Origin: Chamaelirium japonicum | Lineage: Eukaryota; Streptophyta; Magnoliopsida; Liliales; Melanthiaceae | Reading direction: 5' to 3' | DNA length: 64,000 nucleotides | Assembly (NCBI GenBank): GCA_947650365.1 | Contig: OX393552.1 | Location: 48,376,999-48,440,998, forward strand | Part shown: positions 31,923 through 46,680 of the stretch, in pieces | Numbering within the stretch: the stretch's first letter is position 1 | Layout: every line of letters starts with the position of its first letter | Notes under the pieces: model-generated | Told to the model about the DNA's origin: nothing | What the model saw: only the letters and a program-made list of their open reading frames with translations | Database searches by the model: none | Program-made: the position numbers and the translations under genes

Positions 31923-33310
31923 TGAATCAGAATGGATCGTACGAATGAATTAGAATGGTTACATTCGTGCAAATGAATTAGAATGGATCATAGGAATGAA
32001 TTAGAATGGATCGTACGAATGAATTAGATTGGTTACATTCGTGCGAATGAATTAGAATGGATAGAACGAATGAATTAGAATTAATTATACGAATGAATTA
32101 GAATGGATCGTGCGAATGAATTTGAATGGATCGTTCGAATGAATTTGAATGGATCGTGCGAATGAATTTGAATGGATCGTACGAATGAATTAGAATGGAT
32201 ACATTCGTGCGAATAAATTAGAAGGGACCGGACGAATGAATTAGAATGGATCGTGCGAATGAATTAGAATAGATCGTGCGAATAAATTAGAATGGATCAT
32301 ACAAATAAATTAGAAAGGTTACATTCGTGAGAATGAATTAGAATGGATCGTACGAATGAATTATAATGTATCATGCGAATGAATTTGAATGGATCGTACG
32401 AATGAATAAGAATGGATCGTACAAATGAATTAGAATGGATTGTATGAATGAATTAGAATGGATCGTACAAACGAATTAGAAAGGTTACATTTGTGAGAAT
32501 GAATTTGAATGGATCGTACGAATGAATTAGAATGGATCGAACGAATGAATTAGAATGGATACATTCGAGCGAATGAATTAGAACGGATCGAATGAATGAA
32601 TTAGAATGGATCGTACGAATGAATTAGAATGGATCGTGCGAATGAATTAGAATGGATCGTCCGAACGAATTAGAATGGATCGTACGAACGAATTAGAATG
32701 GATCATACATTCGTACGATCCATTCTAATTCATTCCTATGATCCATTCTAATTCGTTCGTACGATCCATTCTAATTCATTCGTTGGATCCATTCTAATCC
32801 ATTCGTATGATCCATTCTAATTCATTCGCACGAATGTAACCATTCTAATTCATTCATATGATCCATTCTAATTCATTCGTACGATCCATTCTAATTCGTT
32901 CGTACGATCCATTCTAATTCATTCGTATGATCCATTCTAATTCATTCTCACGAATGTAACCTTTCTATTTCATTTCTATGATCCATTCTAATTCATTCGT
33001 ACGAATGAATTTGAATGGATCGTACGAATGAATAAGAATAGATCGTACGAATGAATTAGAATGGATCGTGCATATGAATTTGAATGGATCATACGAATGA
33101 ATTAGAATGGATCGAACGAATGAATTAGAATGGATACATTCAAGCGAATGAATTAGAATAGATCGTAGGAATGAATTAGAATGAATCATAAGAATGAATT
33201 AGAATGGATCGTGCGAATGAATTAGAATGGATTGTACGAATGAATTAGAATGGATATATTCGTGCGAATGAATTAGAATGGATCGGACGAATGAATTAGA
33301 ATCGATCGTA
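31923..33310. repeat. Satellite, forward, reverse (32707-33000), forward
   Basis: The reverse-to-forward change at 33001 occurs within ATTCGTACGAAT. GAATTTGAATGG units cluster near 32110-32180. Confidence 0.8.
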
Positions 33311-35066
33311 CGATTCATTCTAATTCATTCGTACGATCCATTCTAATGCATTCGTATGATTCATTCTAATTCATTCGCACGATCCATTCTAATTCATTCG
33401 TATGATCCATTCTAATTTATTCATACGATCCATTCTAATTCATTCGCACAATCCATTCTAATTCATTCGTACGATCCATTCTAATTCATTCGTTCGATCC
33501 ATTCTAATTCATTCATACGATCCATTCTAATTCATTCGTACGATCCATTCTAATTCATTCGCACAATCCATTCTAATTTATTCGTACGATCCATTCTATT
33601 TCATTCGTACGATCCATTCTTATTCATTTATACGATCCATTCTAATTCGTTCGCACAATCCATTCTAATTCATTCGTATGATCCATTCTAATTCATTCGT
33701 ATGATCCATTCTAACTCATTCGGTGGATCCATTCTAATTCATTCGTACGATCCATTCTAATTCATTCCTACGATCATTCGTACAATCCATTCTAATTCAT
33801 TCGTATGATCCATTCTAATTCATTCCTATGAACTATTCTAATTCATTCGCACGATCCATTCTAATTTATTCGTACGATCCATTTTAATTCATTCGCACGA
33901 ATGTATCCATTCTAATTCATTCGTACAATCAATTCTAATTCATTCGCACGATTCATTGTAATTCATTCGTATGATCCATTCTAATTCATTCCTACGATCT
34001 ATTCTAATTCATTCGTTCGAATGTATCCATTCTAATTCATTTCTATGATCCATTCTAATTCATTCGCACAAATGTAACCATTCTAATTCATTCGTACCAT
34101 CCATTCTAATTCATTCCTACGATCCATTCTAATTTATTCGTACGATTCATTCTAATTCATTCGCACGAATGGATCCATTCTAATTCATTCGTACGTTCCA
34201 TTCTAATTCATTCGTACAATCCATTCTAATTCATTCGCTCGAATGTATCCATTCTAATTCATTCGTAAGATCCATTCTAATTCATTCGTATGGTCCATTC
34301 TAATTCGTTCATACGATCCATTCTAATTCGTTCGTACGATCCATTCTAATTCGTTCGTACGATCCATTCTAATTCATTCGTATGATCAATTCTAATTCAT
34401 TCGCACGATCCATTCTAATTCATTCGTACGATCCATTCTAATTCATTCGCACGAATGTAACCATTCTAATTCATTCGTACGATTCATTCTAATTTATTCG
34501 TATGAGCTATTCTAATTTATTCGTATGATCCATTCTAATTCATTCGTACGATCCATTGTATTTCATTCATACAATCCATTCAGATTCATTCGCATAAATG
34601 TATCCATTCAAATTCATTCGTACGATCCATTCTAATTAATTCGCACGATCCATTCTAATTCAGTCGTATGAATGTATCCATTTTAATTCATTCGTACGAT
34701 CCATTCTAATTCATTCGTACGATCTAATTCATTCGTACGATCCATTCTAATTCATTCGTACGATCGATTCTAATTCATTCGCACGATCCATTCTAATTCA
34801 TTCGTACGATCCATTCTAATTCATTCGTATTATCCATTCTAATTTATTCGTTCAAATATATCCATTCTAATTCATTCGTACGATCCATTCTAATTCATTC
34901 GCACGATCCATTCTAATTCATTCGCACGAATGTATCCATTCTAATTCATTTGCACGATCCATTCTAATTCATTCGTACGATCCATTCTTATTCATTCATA
35001 CAATCCATTCTAATTCATTCGCACAATCCTTTCTAATTCATTCGTACGATCCATTCTAATTCATTT
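33311..35066 (-). repeat. Satellite block, reverse
   Basis: Begins at a GGATCGTACGATTC-like junction. Its last ~500 bp belong to the segment shared with 19665-20155. Confidence 0.85.
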
Positions 35067-36206
35067 GTACGAATGAATTAGAATGGATCGTACGAATGGA
35101 TTAGAATGGATCGTACGAATAAATTTGAATGGATCGTACGAACGAATTAGAATGGATCGTATGAACGAATTAGAATGGATCGTACGAATGAATTATAATA
35201 GATACATTCGAGCGAATGAATTAGAATGGATCGTACGAATGAATTAGAATGGATTGTATGAACGAATTAGAATGGATCGTACGAATGAATTAGAATGGAT
35301 AGTGCGAATGAATTAGAATGGATCGTACGAATAAATTAGAATGGATTGTACGAATGAATTAGAATGGATCGTACGAAAGAATTAGAATGGATCGTATGAT
35401 TGAATTAGAATGGATCATACTAATGAATTAGAATCGATCGTGCGAATGAATTAGAATGGATCGTACGAATGAATTAGAATGGATACATTTGTGCGATGAA
35501 TAAGAATGGAGCGTACGAATGAATTAGAATGGAGCGTACGAATGAACTAGAATGGATACATTCGTGGATCCATTCTAATTCATTCGGACGATTCATTCTA
35601 ATTCATTCGTATGATCCATTCTATTTCATTTGTACGATCCATTCTAATTCATTCGTATGATCCATTCTAACCCATTCGTAGGAAGTTCGATCTATTCTAA
35701 TCCATTCGTACGATCCATTCTAATTCATTCGTACGATCCATTCTAATTCATTCGTACGATCCATTCTAATCCATTCGTATGATCCATTCTAATTCATTCG
35801 TACAAATGAATTATAATGGATCCTACGAATCAATTAGAATGGATCGTACGAATGGATTAGAACGCATTGTAAGAATAAATTAGAATGGATCGTACGACTG
35901 GATTAGAATGGATCGAACTTCCTACAATGGGTTAGAATGGATCGTACGAATGAATTAGAATGGATCGTACAAATGAAATAGAATGGATGATACGAATGAA
36001 TTAGAATGGATCGTCCGAATGAATTAAAATGGATTGTACGAATTAATTCGAATGGATACATTCGTGCGAATGAATTAGAATGGATCGGACGAATGAATTA
36101 GAATGGATCGTACGAATGAATTAAAATGGATCATGCGAATGAATTAGAATGAATCATACGAATAAATTAGAATGGATACATTCGTGCGAATGAATTAGAA
36201 TGGGTT
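35067..36206. repeat. Satellite, forward, reverse (35566-35808), forward
   Basis: Two facing copies of a rare stretch containing GGAAGTTCGATC and GATCGAACTTCC (about 35690 and 35915) form a ~230-bp-spaced inverted repeat unlike the rest of the array. Confidence 0.8.
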
Positions 36207-38290
36207 CGATCCATTCTAATCCATTCGTACGATCCATTCTAATTCATTCCTATGATCCATTCTAATTCTTTCGTACGATGCATTCTAATTCATTCGCTCG
36301 AATATATCCATTCTAATTTATTCGTATGATCCATTCTAATTCATTCGTATGATCCATTCTAATCCATTCGTACGATCCATTCTAATTCATTAGTACAATG
36401 CATTCTAATCCATTCGTATGATCCATTCTAATCCTTTCGTACGATCCATTCTAATTCATTCACACAAATGTAACTATTCTAATTCATTCGTACGATCCAT
36501 TCTAATTCATTCCTATGATCCATTCTAATTCATTTGCACGAATGTATCCATTCTAATTCATTCGTATGATCCATTCTAATTCAATTCGGGCAATCCATTC
36601 AAATTCATTCGCACAAATATATCCATTCTAATTCATTCGTATGATCCATTCTAATTCATTCGCTCAAATGTATCCATTCTACTTCATTCGTACGATCCAT
36701 TCTAATCCATTCGTACGATCCACTCTAATTCATTCGTACGATCCTTTCTAATTCATTCTCACAAATGTACGATCCATTCTAATTCATTCGCACAAATGTA
36801 TCCATTCTAATTCATTCGTACGATCCATTCTAATTCATTCGCACGATCCATTCTAATTCATTCGTACGATCCATTCTAATTTATTCGTACGATCCATTCA
36901 AATTCTAATTCATTCGTACGATCCATTCTAATTCATTCGTATGAACCATTCTAATTCATTCGTACGATCAATTCTAATCCATTCGTACGATCCATTCTAA
37001 TCCATTCGTACGATCCATTCTAATCCATTCGTAAGATCCATTCTAATTCATTCTCACAAATGTAATCTTTCTAATTCATTTGTACGATCCATTCTAATTC
37101 ATTCGTATGATTCATTCGAATCCATTCGTATGATCCATTCTAATTCATTCGTACGATCCATTCTAATTCATTCGCACGATCCATTCTAATTCATTCGTAC
37201 AAATGTATCCATTCTAATTCATTCGTACAATCCATTCTAATCCATTCAAATTCATTCGTATAATTTATTCGCACGATCCATTCTAATTCATTCGTATGAT
37301 CCATTCTAATGCATTCGTACGATTTATTCTAATTCATTCGCACGATCCATTCTAATTCATTCGTATGATCCATTCTAATTTATTCATACGATCCATTCTA
37401 ATTCGTTCGTACGATCCATTCTAATTCATTCGCACGATCCATTCTAATTCATTCGTACGATCCATTCTAATTCATTCGCACGATCCATTCTAATTCGTTC
37501 ATTCGTACGATCCATTCTAATTCATTCGTACGATCCATTCTAATTCATTCGTACGATCCATTCTAATTCATTCGTACGATCCATTCTAATTCATTCGTAC
37601 AATCCATTCTAATTCATTCGCACGATCCATTCTAATTCATTCGTATGATCCATTCTAATTCATTCCTACGATCTATTCTAATTTATTCGCTCGAATATAT
37701 CTATTCTAATTTATTCGTTCGATCCATTCTAATCCATTAGTACGATCCATTCTAATTCATTCCTATGATCCATTCTAATTCATTCGTACGATCCATTCTA
37801 ATTCATTCGCTCGAATGTAACCATTCTAATTTATTCGTATGATCCATTCTAATTCATTCGTACGATCCGTTCTAATCCATTCGTACGATCCATTCTAATT
37901 CATTCGTACGATGCGTTCTAATCCATTCGTACGATCCATTCTAATCCTTTCGTACGATCCATTCTAATTCATTCGCACGAATGTAACCATTCTAATTCAT
38001 TCGTACGATCCATTCTAATTCATTCCTACGATCCATTCTAATTCATTTGCACGAATGTATCCATTCTAATTCATTCGTATGATCCATTCTAATTCATTCG
38101 CACGATCCATATTAATTCATTCGTACGATCCATTCTAATTCATTCGTACGAATGTATCCATTCTAATTCATTTGTAGGATCCATTCTGATTTATTCGTAC
38201 GAATGTATCCATTCTAATTCATTCGTACGATCCATTCTAATTCATTTGCACGAATGTATCCATTCTAATTCATTCGCACGATCCATTCTA
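36207..38290 (-). repeat. Satellite block, reverse, longest uninterrupted reverse run
   Basis: About 2.1 kb without a clear change of direction. A near-homogeneous run of GTACGATCCATTCTAATTC units lies near 37500-37600. Confidence 0.85.
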
Positions 38291-40010
38291 ATTAGAAAGG
38301 TTACATTCGAGCGAATGAAATACAATAGATCGTAGGAATGAATTAGAATGGATCATACGAATGAATTAGAATGGATCGTGCGAATGAATTAGAATGAATC
38401 GTACGAATGCATTAAAATGGATCGTACGAACGAATTAGAATGGATCGTACGAACGAATTAGAATGGATCGTACGAACGAATTAGAATGGATCGTACGAAT
38501 GAATTGGAATGGATACATTCGAGCGAATGAATTAGAATGGATCGTACGAATGAATTAGAATGGATCATAGGAATGAATTAGAATGGATCGTGCAAATGAA
38601 TTAGAATGGATACATTCGTGCGAATGAATTAGAATAGATCATACGAATGAATAAGAATGGAGCGTACGAATGAATTAGAATAGAGCGTACGAATCAACTA
38701 GAATGGATACATTCGTGCGAATGAATTAGAATGGATCATATGAAAGAATTACAATGGATCGTGCGAATGAATTAGAAAGGATCGTACAAATGAATTAGAA
38801 TGGATATATTCGTGCGAATGAATTAGAATGGATCGTACGAATGAATTAGACTGGATCGTACGAATAAATTAGAATGGATACATTCATGCAAATGAATTAG
38901 AATGGATTGTACGAATGAATTAGAATGAATCATACGAATGAATTAGAATGGATTGTACGAATGGATTAGAATGGATCGTACGAATGGATTAGAACTCATT
39001 GTACGAATGAATTAGAATAGAAACATTTGTGCGAATGAATTAGATTGCATCGTACGAATGAATTTGAATGGATCGGACGAATGAATTAGAATGGATTGTA
39101 TGAATGAATTAGAATGGATCATGCGAATGAATTAGAATAAATCATACGAATGAATTAGAATGGATCATACGAATGAATTAGAATGAATCGTACGATCCAT
39201 TCTAATTCATTCATCCGATCCATTCTAATTCATTCGCACGAATGTATCCATTCTAATTCATTCGTACAATCCATTCTAATTCATTCGTATGATCTATTCT
39301 AATTTATTCGCACGATCCATTCTAATTCATTAGCACGAATATATCAATTCTAATTCATTCGTAAGATCCATTCTAATTCATTCGTACGATCCATTCTAAT
39401 TCATTCGCACGATCCAGTCTAATTCATTCGTATGATCCATTCTAATTCAATAGTATGATCAATTTTAATTCATTCGTACGATCCATTCTAATTCATTCGT
39501 ACGATCCATTCTAATTCATTCGCACGAATGTATCCATTCCAATTCATTCGTACGATCCATTCTAATGCATTCGTATGATTCATTCTAATTTATTCGCACG
39601 ATCCATTCTAATTCATTCGTACGATCCATTCTAATTTATTTGCATGAATATACGATCCATTCTAATTTATTCGCAAGAATGTATCCATTCTAATTCATTC
39701 GCACGGTCCATTCTAATTCATTCGTATGATCCATTCTAATTCATTCGTACGATCTATTCTAATTCATTCACACAATCCATTCTAATTCATTCGCACGAAT
39801 GTATCCATTCTAATTCATTCGCATGATCCATTCTTATTCATTCGTGCGATGAATAAGAATGGATCGTGCAAATGAATTAGAATGGATCATAGGAATGAAT
39901 TAGAATGGATCATGCAAATGAATTAGAATGGATACATTCGTGCGAATGAATTAGAATGGATCGTAGGAATGAATTAGAATGGATCGTACGAATGAATTAG
40001 AATGGTTACA
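38291..40010. repeat. Satellite, forward, reverse (39194-39842), forward
   Basis: The junction at 39194 is the recurrent GAATCGTACGATCC cassette followed by TCATCCGATCC. Confidence 0.8.
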
Positions 40011-40958
40011 TTCTAATTCATTCGTACGCTCCATTCTTATTCATCGCACAAATGTATCCATTCTAATTCATTTGTACGATCCATTCTAATTCATTCGTAC
40101 GATCCATTCTAATTCATTCCTATGATCCATTCTAATTCATTCAAACGATCCATTCTAATTCATTCGTACGATCCATTCTAATTCATTCGCACGAATGTAA
40201 CCATTCTAATTCATTCGTACGATCCATTCTAATTCATTCGTACGATCCATTCTAATTCATTCGCTCGAATGTATCCGTTCTAATTCATTCATACGATCTA
40301 TTCTAATTCATTCCTACAATCCATTCTAATTCATTCGCACGATCCATTCTAATTCATTCGTATGATCCATTCTAATTCATTCCTACGATCTATTCTAATT
40401 CATTCGCTCGAATATATCCATTCAAATTCATTCGTACTATCCATTCTAATTCATTCGTACGATCCATTCTAATTCATTCGCACGAATGTAACCATTCTAA
40501 TTCATCCGTACGATCCATTCTAATTCATTCGTACGATCCATTCTAATTCATTCGCACGATCCATTCTAATTCATTCATACGATCCATTCTAATTCTTTCG
40601 TATGATCCATTCTATTTCACTCGTACGATACGGTCTAATTCATTCGCACGAATGTATCCATTCTAATTCATTCGTATGATCCATTCTAATTCATTCGCAC
40701 GATCCATTCTAATTCATTCGTACGATCCATTCTAATTTATTCGCACGATCCATTCTAATTCATTCGTACGATCCATTCTAATTCATTCGCACGATCCATT
40801 CTAATTCATTTGTACGAATGAATCCATTCTAATTCATTCGCACGATCCATTCTAATTTATTCGTACGATCCATTCTAATTCATTCGTATGATCCATTCTA
40901 ATTCATTCGCACAAATGTATCTATTCTAATTCATTTGTACAATCCATTCTAATCCATT
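40011..40958 (-). repeat. Satellite block, reverse
   Basis: Ordinary 23- and 28-bp units; no other structure seen. Confidence 0.8.
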
Positions 40959-42411
40959 CACCGAATGAATTAGAATGGATCGTAGGAATGAATTAGAATG
41001 GATCGTACGAATGGATTAGAATGGATCGTACGAATGGATTAGAATGGGTCGTACGAATGGATTAGAATGGATCGTACGAATGGATTAGAATGGATCATAC
41101 AAATGAATTAGAAAGGTTACATTTGTGAGAATGAATTAGAATGGATCGTACGAATGAATTAGAATGGATCATGCGAATGAATTTGAATGGATCGTACGAG
41201 TGAATTAGAATGGATCGAACGAATGAATTAGAATGGATCGTATGAACGAATTAGAATGGATCGTACGAATGAATTAGAATGGATACATTCGAGCGAATGA
41301 ATTAGAATGGATCGTACGAATGAATTAGAATGGGTCATAGGAATTAATTAGAATGGATCGTACGAATGGATTAGAACGCATTGTACGAATGAATTAGAAT
41401 GGATCGTACGAATGAATTAGAATGGATCATGCGATTGAATTAGAATAGATCGTGCGAATGAATTAAAATGGATCATAGGAATGAATTAGAATGGATCGTA
41501 CGAATAAATTAGAATGGATCATACGAATGAATTAGAATGGATCGTACGAATGAATTAGAATGGATCATACGAATGAATTAGAATGGATACATTTGTGAGA
41601 ATGAATTAGAATGGATCATACGAATGAATTAGAATGGATCGTACGAATGGATTGGAATGGATCGTACGAATGGATTAGAATGGATCGTACGAATGGATTA
41701 GAATGGATCGTACGAATGAATTAGAATGATTACATTCGTGAGAATGAATTAGAATGGATACATTCGAGCGAATGAATTAGAATGGATACATTTGTGTGAA
41801 TGAATTAGAATGGATCGTGCGAATGAATTAGAATGGATCGTACGAATGGATTAGAATGGATCGTACGAATGGATTAGAATGGATCGTACAAATGGATTAG
41901 AATGGATCGTACGAATTAGAATGGATCGTACGAATGAATTAGAATGGTTACATTTGTGCGAATGAATTAGATTGGATCGTACGAATGAATTAGAATGGAT
42001 CGTACAAATGAATTAGAATGGATCGTGCGAATGAATTAGAATAGATCGTACGAACGAATTAGAATGGATCGTACGAACGAATTAGAATGGATCGTATGAA
42101 CGAATTAGAATGGATACATTCGAGCGAATGTATTAGAATGGATCGTATGAATGAATTAGAATGGATCATAGGATTGAATTAGAATGGATCATGCAAATGA
42201 ATTAGAATGGATACATTCGTGTGAATGAATTAGAATGGATCATAGGAATGAATTAGAATGGATCGTACGAATAAATTAGAATGGTTACATTCGTACGAAT
42301 GAATTAGAATGGATCATACGAATGAATTAGAGTGGATTGTGCGAATGAATTAGAATGGATCGTATGAATGAATAAGAATGGATCGTAGGAATGGATTTGA
42401 ATGGATCGTAC
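40959..42411 (+). repeat. Satellite block, forward
   Basis: The part from about 41715 is the start of the long segmental copy shared with 50462 onward. Confidence 0.85.
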
Positions 42412-44590
42412 GATGCAATCTAATTCATTCGTACGATTCATTCTAATTCATTCGCACAATCCATTCTAATTCATTCGCACGAATGTATCCATTCTAATTC
42501 ATTCGCACGATCCATTCTAATTCATTCGAACGGTCCATTCTATTTTATTTGCAAGAATGTATCCATTCAAATTTATTCGCACGATCCATTCTAATTCATT
42601 CGTACGATCCATTCTAATTCATTCTTACGATTCATTCTAATTCATTCGTACGATCCATTCTAATTCATTCATACGATCCATTCTAATTCATTTGTACGAA
42701 TGTATCCATTCTAATTCATTCGTACGATCCATTCTAATTCATTCACACGATCCATTCTAATTCATTTGTATGATCCATTCTAATTCATTCGCACAAATGT
42801 ATGAATTCTAATTTATTCGCACGATACATTCTAATTCATTCGTACGATCCATTCTAATTCATTCGCACGATCCATTCTAATTCATTCGTACGAATGTAAC
42901 AATTCTAATTCATTCGTACGATCTATTCTAATTCATTCGTACGATCAATTCTAATTCATTTGTACGATCCATTCTAATTCATTCGCACGAATGTATCCAT
43001 TCTAATTCGTTCATACGATCCATTCTAATTCGTTCGTACGATCCATTCTAATTCGTTCGTACGATCCATTCTAATTCATTCGTATGATCCATTGTAATTC
43101 ATTCCAACGATCTATTCTAATTCACTCTTATGATCCATTCTAATTCATTCCTACGATCTATTCTAATTCATTCGCTCGAATGTATCCATTCTAATTCATT
43201 CGTTCGATCCATTCTAATTCATTCGTACGATCCATTCTAATTCCTTCGTACGATCCATTCTAATTCATTCGTATGATCCATTCTAATTCATTTGGACGAT
43301 CCATTCTAATTCATTCGCACGATCCGTTCTAATTCATTCCTATGATCCATTCTAATTCATTCGCACGAATGTAACCATTCTAATTCATTCGTACGATCCA
43401 TTCTAATTCATTCGTACGATCCATTCGTACAAATGAATTAGAATGGATCGTACGAATGAATTAGAATGGATAGTACGAATGGATTAGAACGCATTGTACG
43501 AATGAATTAGAATGGATCGTACGAAGGGATTAGAATGGATCGTACGAATGAATTAGAATGGATATATTCGAGCGAATGAATTAGAATGGATCGTACGAAT
43601 GAATTAGAATGGATCATAGGAATGAATTAGAATGGATCGTGCAAATGAATTAGAATCGATACATTCGTGCGAATGAATTAGAATGGATCGTAGGAATGAA
43701 TTAGAATGGATCATACGAATGAATTAGAATGGTTACATTCGTGCGAATGAATTAGAATGGATCATACTAATAGATTAGAATGGATCGTACGAATGGATTA
43801 GAATGAATCGTACAAATGAATTAGAATGGATATATTCGAGCGAATGAATTAGAATGGATCGTACGAATGAATTTGAATGGATCATAGGAATGAATTAGAA
43901 TGGATCGTGCAAATGAATTAGAATGGATACATTCGTGCGAATGAATTAGAATTCATTCATACGAATGAATTAGAATGGATCGTAGGAATGAATTAGAATG
44001 GATCGTGCGAATGAATTAGAATGGATTGTACGAATGAATTAGAATAGATACATTCGTGCAAATGAATTAGAATGGATCATACGAATGAATTAGACTGGAT
44101 CGTACGAATAAATTAGAATGGATACATTCATGCGAATGAATTAGAATGGATCGTACGAATGGATTAGAATGGATCATACGAATGGATTAGAGTGGATCGT
44201 ACGAATGAATTAGAATGGATCGTACAAATGAATTAGAATGGATCGTGCAAATGAATTAGAATGGATCGTACGAATGAATTAGAATGGATACATTTGTGCG
44301 AATGAGTTAGAATGGATCGTACGAATGAATTAGAATGGATCGTACGAATGAATTAGAATGGATCGTACAAATGAATTAGAATTGATCGTACGAATGAATT
44401 AGAATAGATCGTACGAATGAATTAGAATTGATACATTCGTACGAATGAATTAGAATGGATCGTGTGAATGAATTAGAACGGTTACATTCGTGCGAATGAA
44501 TTAGAATTGATCGTATGAATAAATAAGAATGGATCGTACGAATGAATTAGAATAGATAGTGCGAATGAATTAGAATGAATCGTACGAATG
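41715..44590. repeat. Segmental duplication, copy A (~2.9 kb)
   Basis: This segment aligns with 50462-53336 at a constant offset of 8746-8747 bp. Markers are GATTACATTCGTGAG (41728/50475), the junction GGATCGTACGATGCAATC, and GATAGTGCGAATG (44555/53301). It spans forward, reverse and forward blocks, so both inversion junctions were copied with it. Confidence 0.9.
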
Positions 44591-44632
44591 CATTAGAATG
44601 GATCGTACGAATGAATTAGAATGAATCGTATG
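42412..44632. repeat. Satellite, reverse to 43430 then forward
   Basis: Lies almost wholly within segmental copy A. The forward part has CGATACATTCGTGCG and GAATTCATTCATACG variants mirrored in copy B. Confidence 0.85.
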
Positions 44633-46680
44633 ATCTAATTCATTCGGATGATTCATTCTAATTCATTCGTACGATCCATTCTAATTCATTCGGTGGATCC
44701 ATTCTCTAATTCATTCGCATGAATATATCCATTCTAATTCATTTGTACGATCCATTCTAATTCATTCGTACAATGCGTTCTAATCCTTTCGTACGATCCA
44801 TTCTAATTCATTCGCATGATCCATTCTAATTCATTCGTACGATCCATTCTAATTCATTCCTATGATCCATTCTAATTCATTCGTACGATCCATTCTAATT
44901 CATTCGCTCGAATGTATCCATTCTAATTCATTCGTTGGATCCATTCTAATTCGTTCATACGATCCATTCTAATTCGTTCGTACGAATGTATCCATTCTAA
45001 TTCATTCGCACGATCTATTCTAATCCATTCGTACGATCCATTCTAATTCATTCGTACAAATGAATTAGAATGGATCGTATGAATAAATAAGAATGGATCG
45101 TACGAATGAATTAGAATGGATCGTGCGAATGAATTAGAATGAATCGTACGAATGCATTAGAATGGATACATTCGTGCGAATGAATCAGAATGGATTGTAC
45201 GAATGAATTAGAATGGATCATAAAAATGAATTAGAAAGGTTACATTCGTGACAATGAATTAGAATGGATCGTACGAATGAACTAGAATGGATCATGCGAA
45301 TGAATTAGAATGGATCGTACGAAAGGATTAGAACGCATTGTACGAATGAATTAGAATGGATCCTACAAATGAATTAGAATGGATATATTCATGCGAATGA
45401 ATTAGAGAATGGATCCACCGAATGAATTAGAATGGATCGTACGAATGAATTAGAATGAATCATTCGAATGAATTAGATCATACGATTCATTCTAATTCAT
45501 TCGTACGATCCATTCTAATGCATTCGTACGATTCATTCTAATTCATTCGCACTATCTATTCTAATTCATTCGTACGATCCATTCTTATTCATTCATACGA
45601 TCAATTCTAATTCATTCGCACGAATGTAACCGTTCTAATTCATTCACACGATCCATTCTAATTCATTCGTACGAATGTATCAATTCTAATTCATTCGTAC
45701 GATCTATTCTAATTCATTCGTACGATCAATTCTAATTCATTTGTATGATCCATTCTAATTCATTCGTACGATCCATTCTAATTCATTCGTATGATCCATT
45801 CTAACTCATTCGCACCAATGTATCCATTCTAATTCATTCGTACGATCCATTCTAATTCATTTGCACGATCCATTCTAATTCATTTGTACGATCCATTCTA
45901 ATTCATTCGTACGATCCATTCTAATCCATTCGTACGATCCATTCTAATCCATTCGTACGATCCATTCTAATTCATTCGCATGAATGTATCCATTCTAATT
46001 TATTCGTACGATCCAGTCTAATTCATTCGTACGATCCATTCTAATTTATTTGCACGAATGTATCCATTCTAATTCATTCGTACAATCCATTCTAATTCAT
46101 TCGCACGATCCATTCTAATTCATTCCTACGATCCATTCTAATTCATTCGTATGAATGAATTCTAATTCATTCGCACGAATGTATCCATTCTAATTCATTT
46201 GCACGATCCATTCTAATTCATTCCTATGATCCATTCTAATTCATTCGTACGATCCATTCTAATTCATTCGCTCGAATGTATCCATTCTAATTCATTCGTA
46301 CGATCCATTCTAATCCATTCGTACGATCCATTCTAATCCATTAGTACGATCCATTCCAATTCATTCGCACGAATGTAACCATTCTAATTCATTCGTACGA
46401 TCCATTCTAATTCATTCCTACGATCCATTCTAATTCATTCGCACGAATGTATCGATTCTAATTCATTTGCACGATCCATTCTAATTCATTCCTATGATCC
46501 ATTCTAATTCATTCGTACGATCCATTCTAATTCATTCGCTCGAATATATCCATTCTAATTCATTCGTACGATCAATTCTAATCCATTCGTACGATCCATT
46601 CTAATTCATTCGTACAATGCGTTCTAATCCATTCGTACGATCCATTCTAATTCATTCGTACGATCCATTCTAATTCATTT
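44633..46680. repeat. Satellite, reverse, forward (45057-45480), reverse
   Basis: Includes unusual fusions such as GGATCCATTCTCTAATTC near 44700 and its mirror GAATTAGAGAATGGATCC near 45405. Confidence 0.8.
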
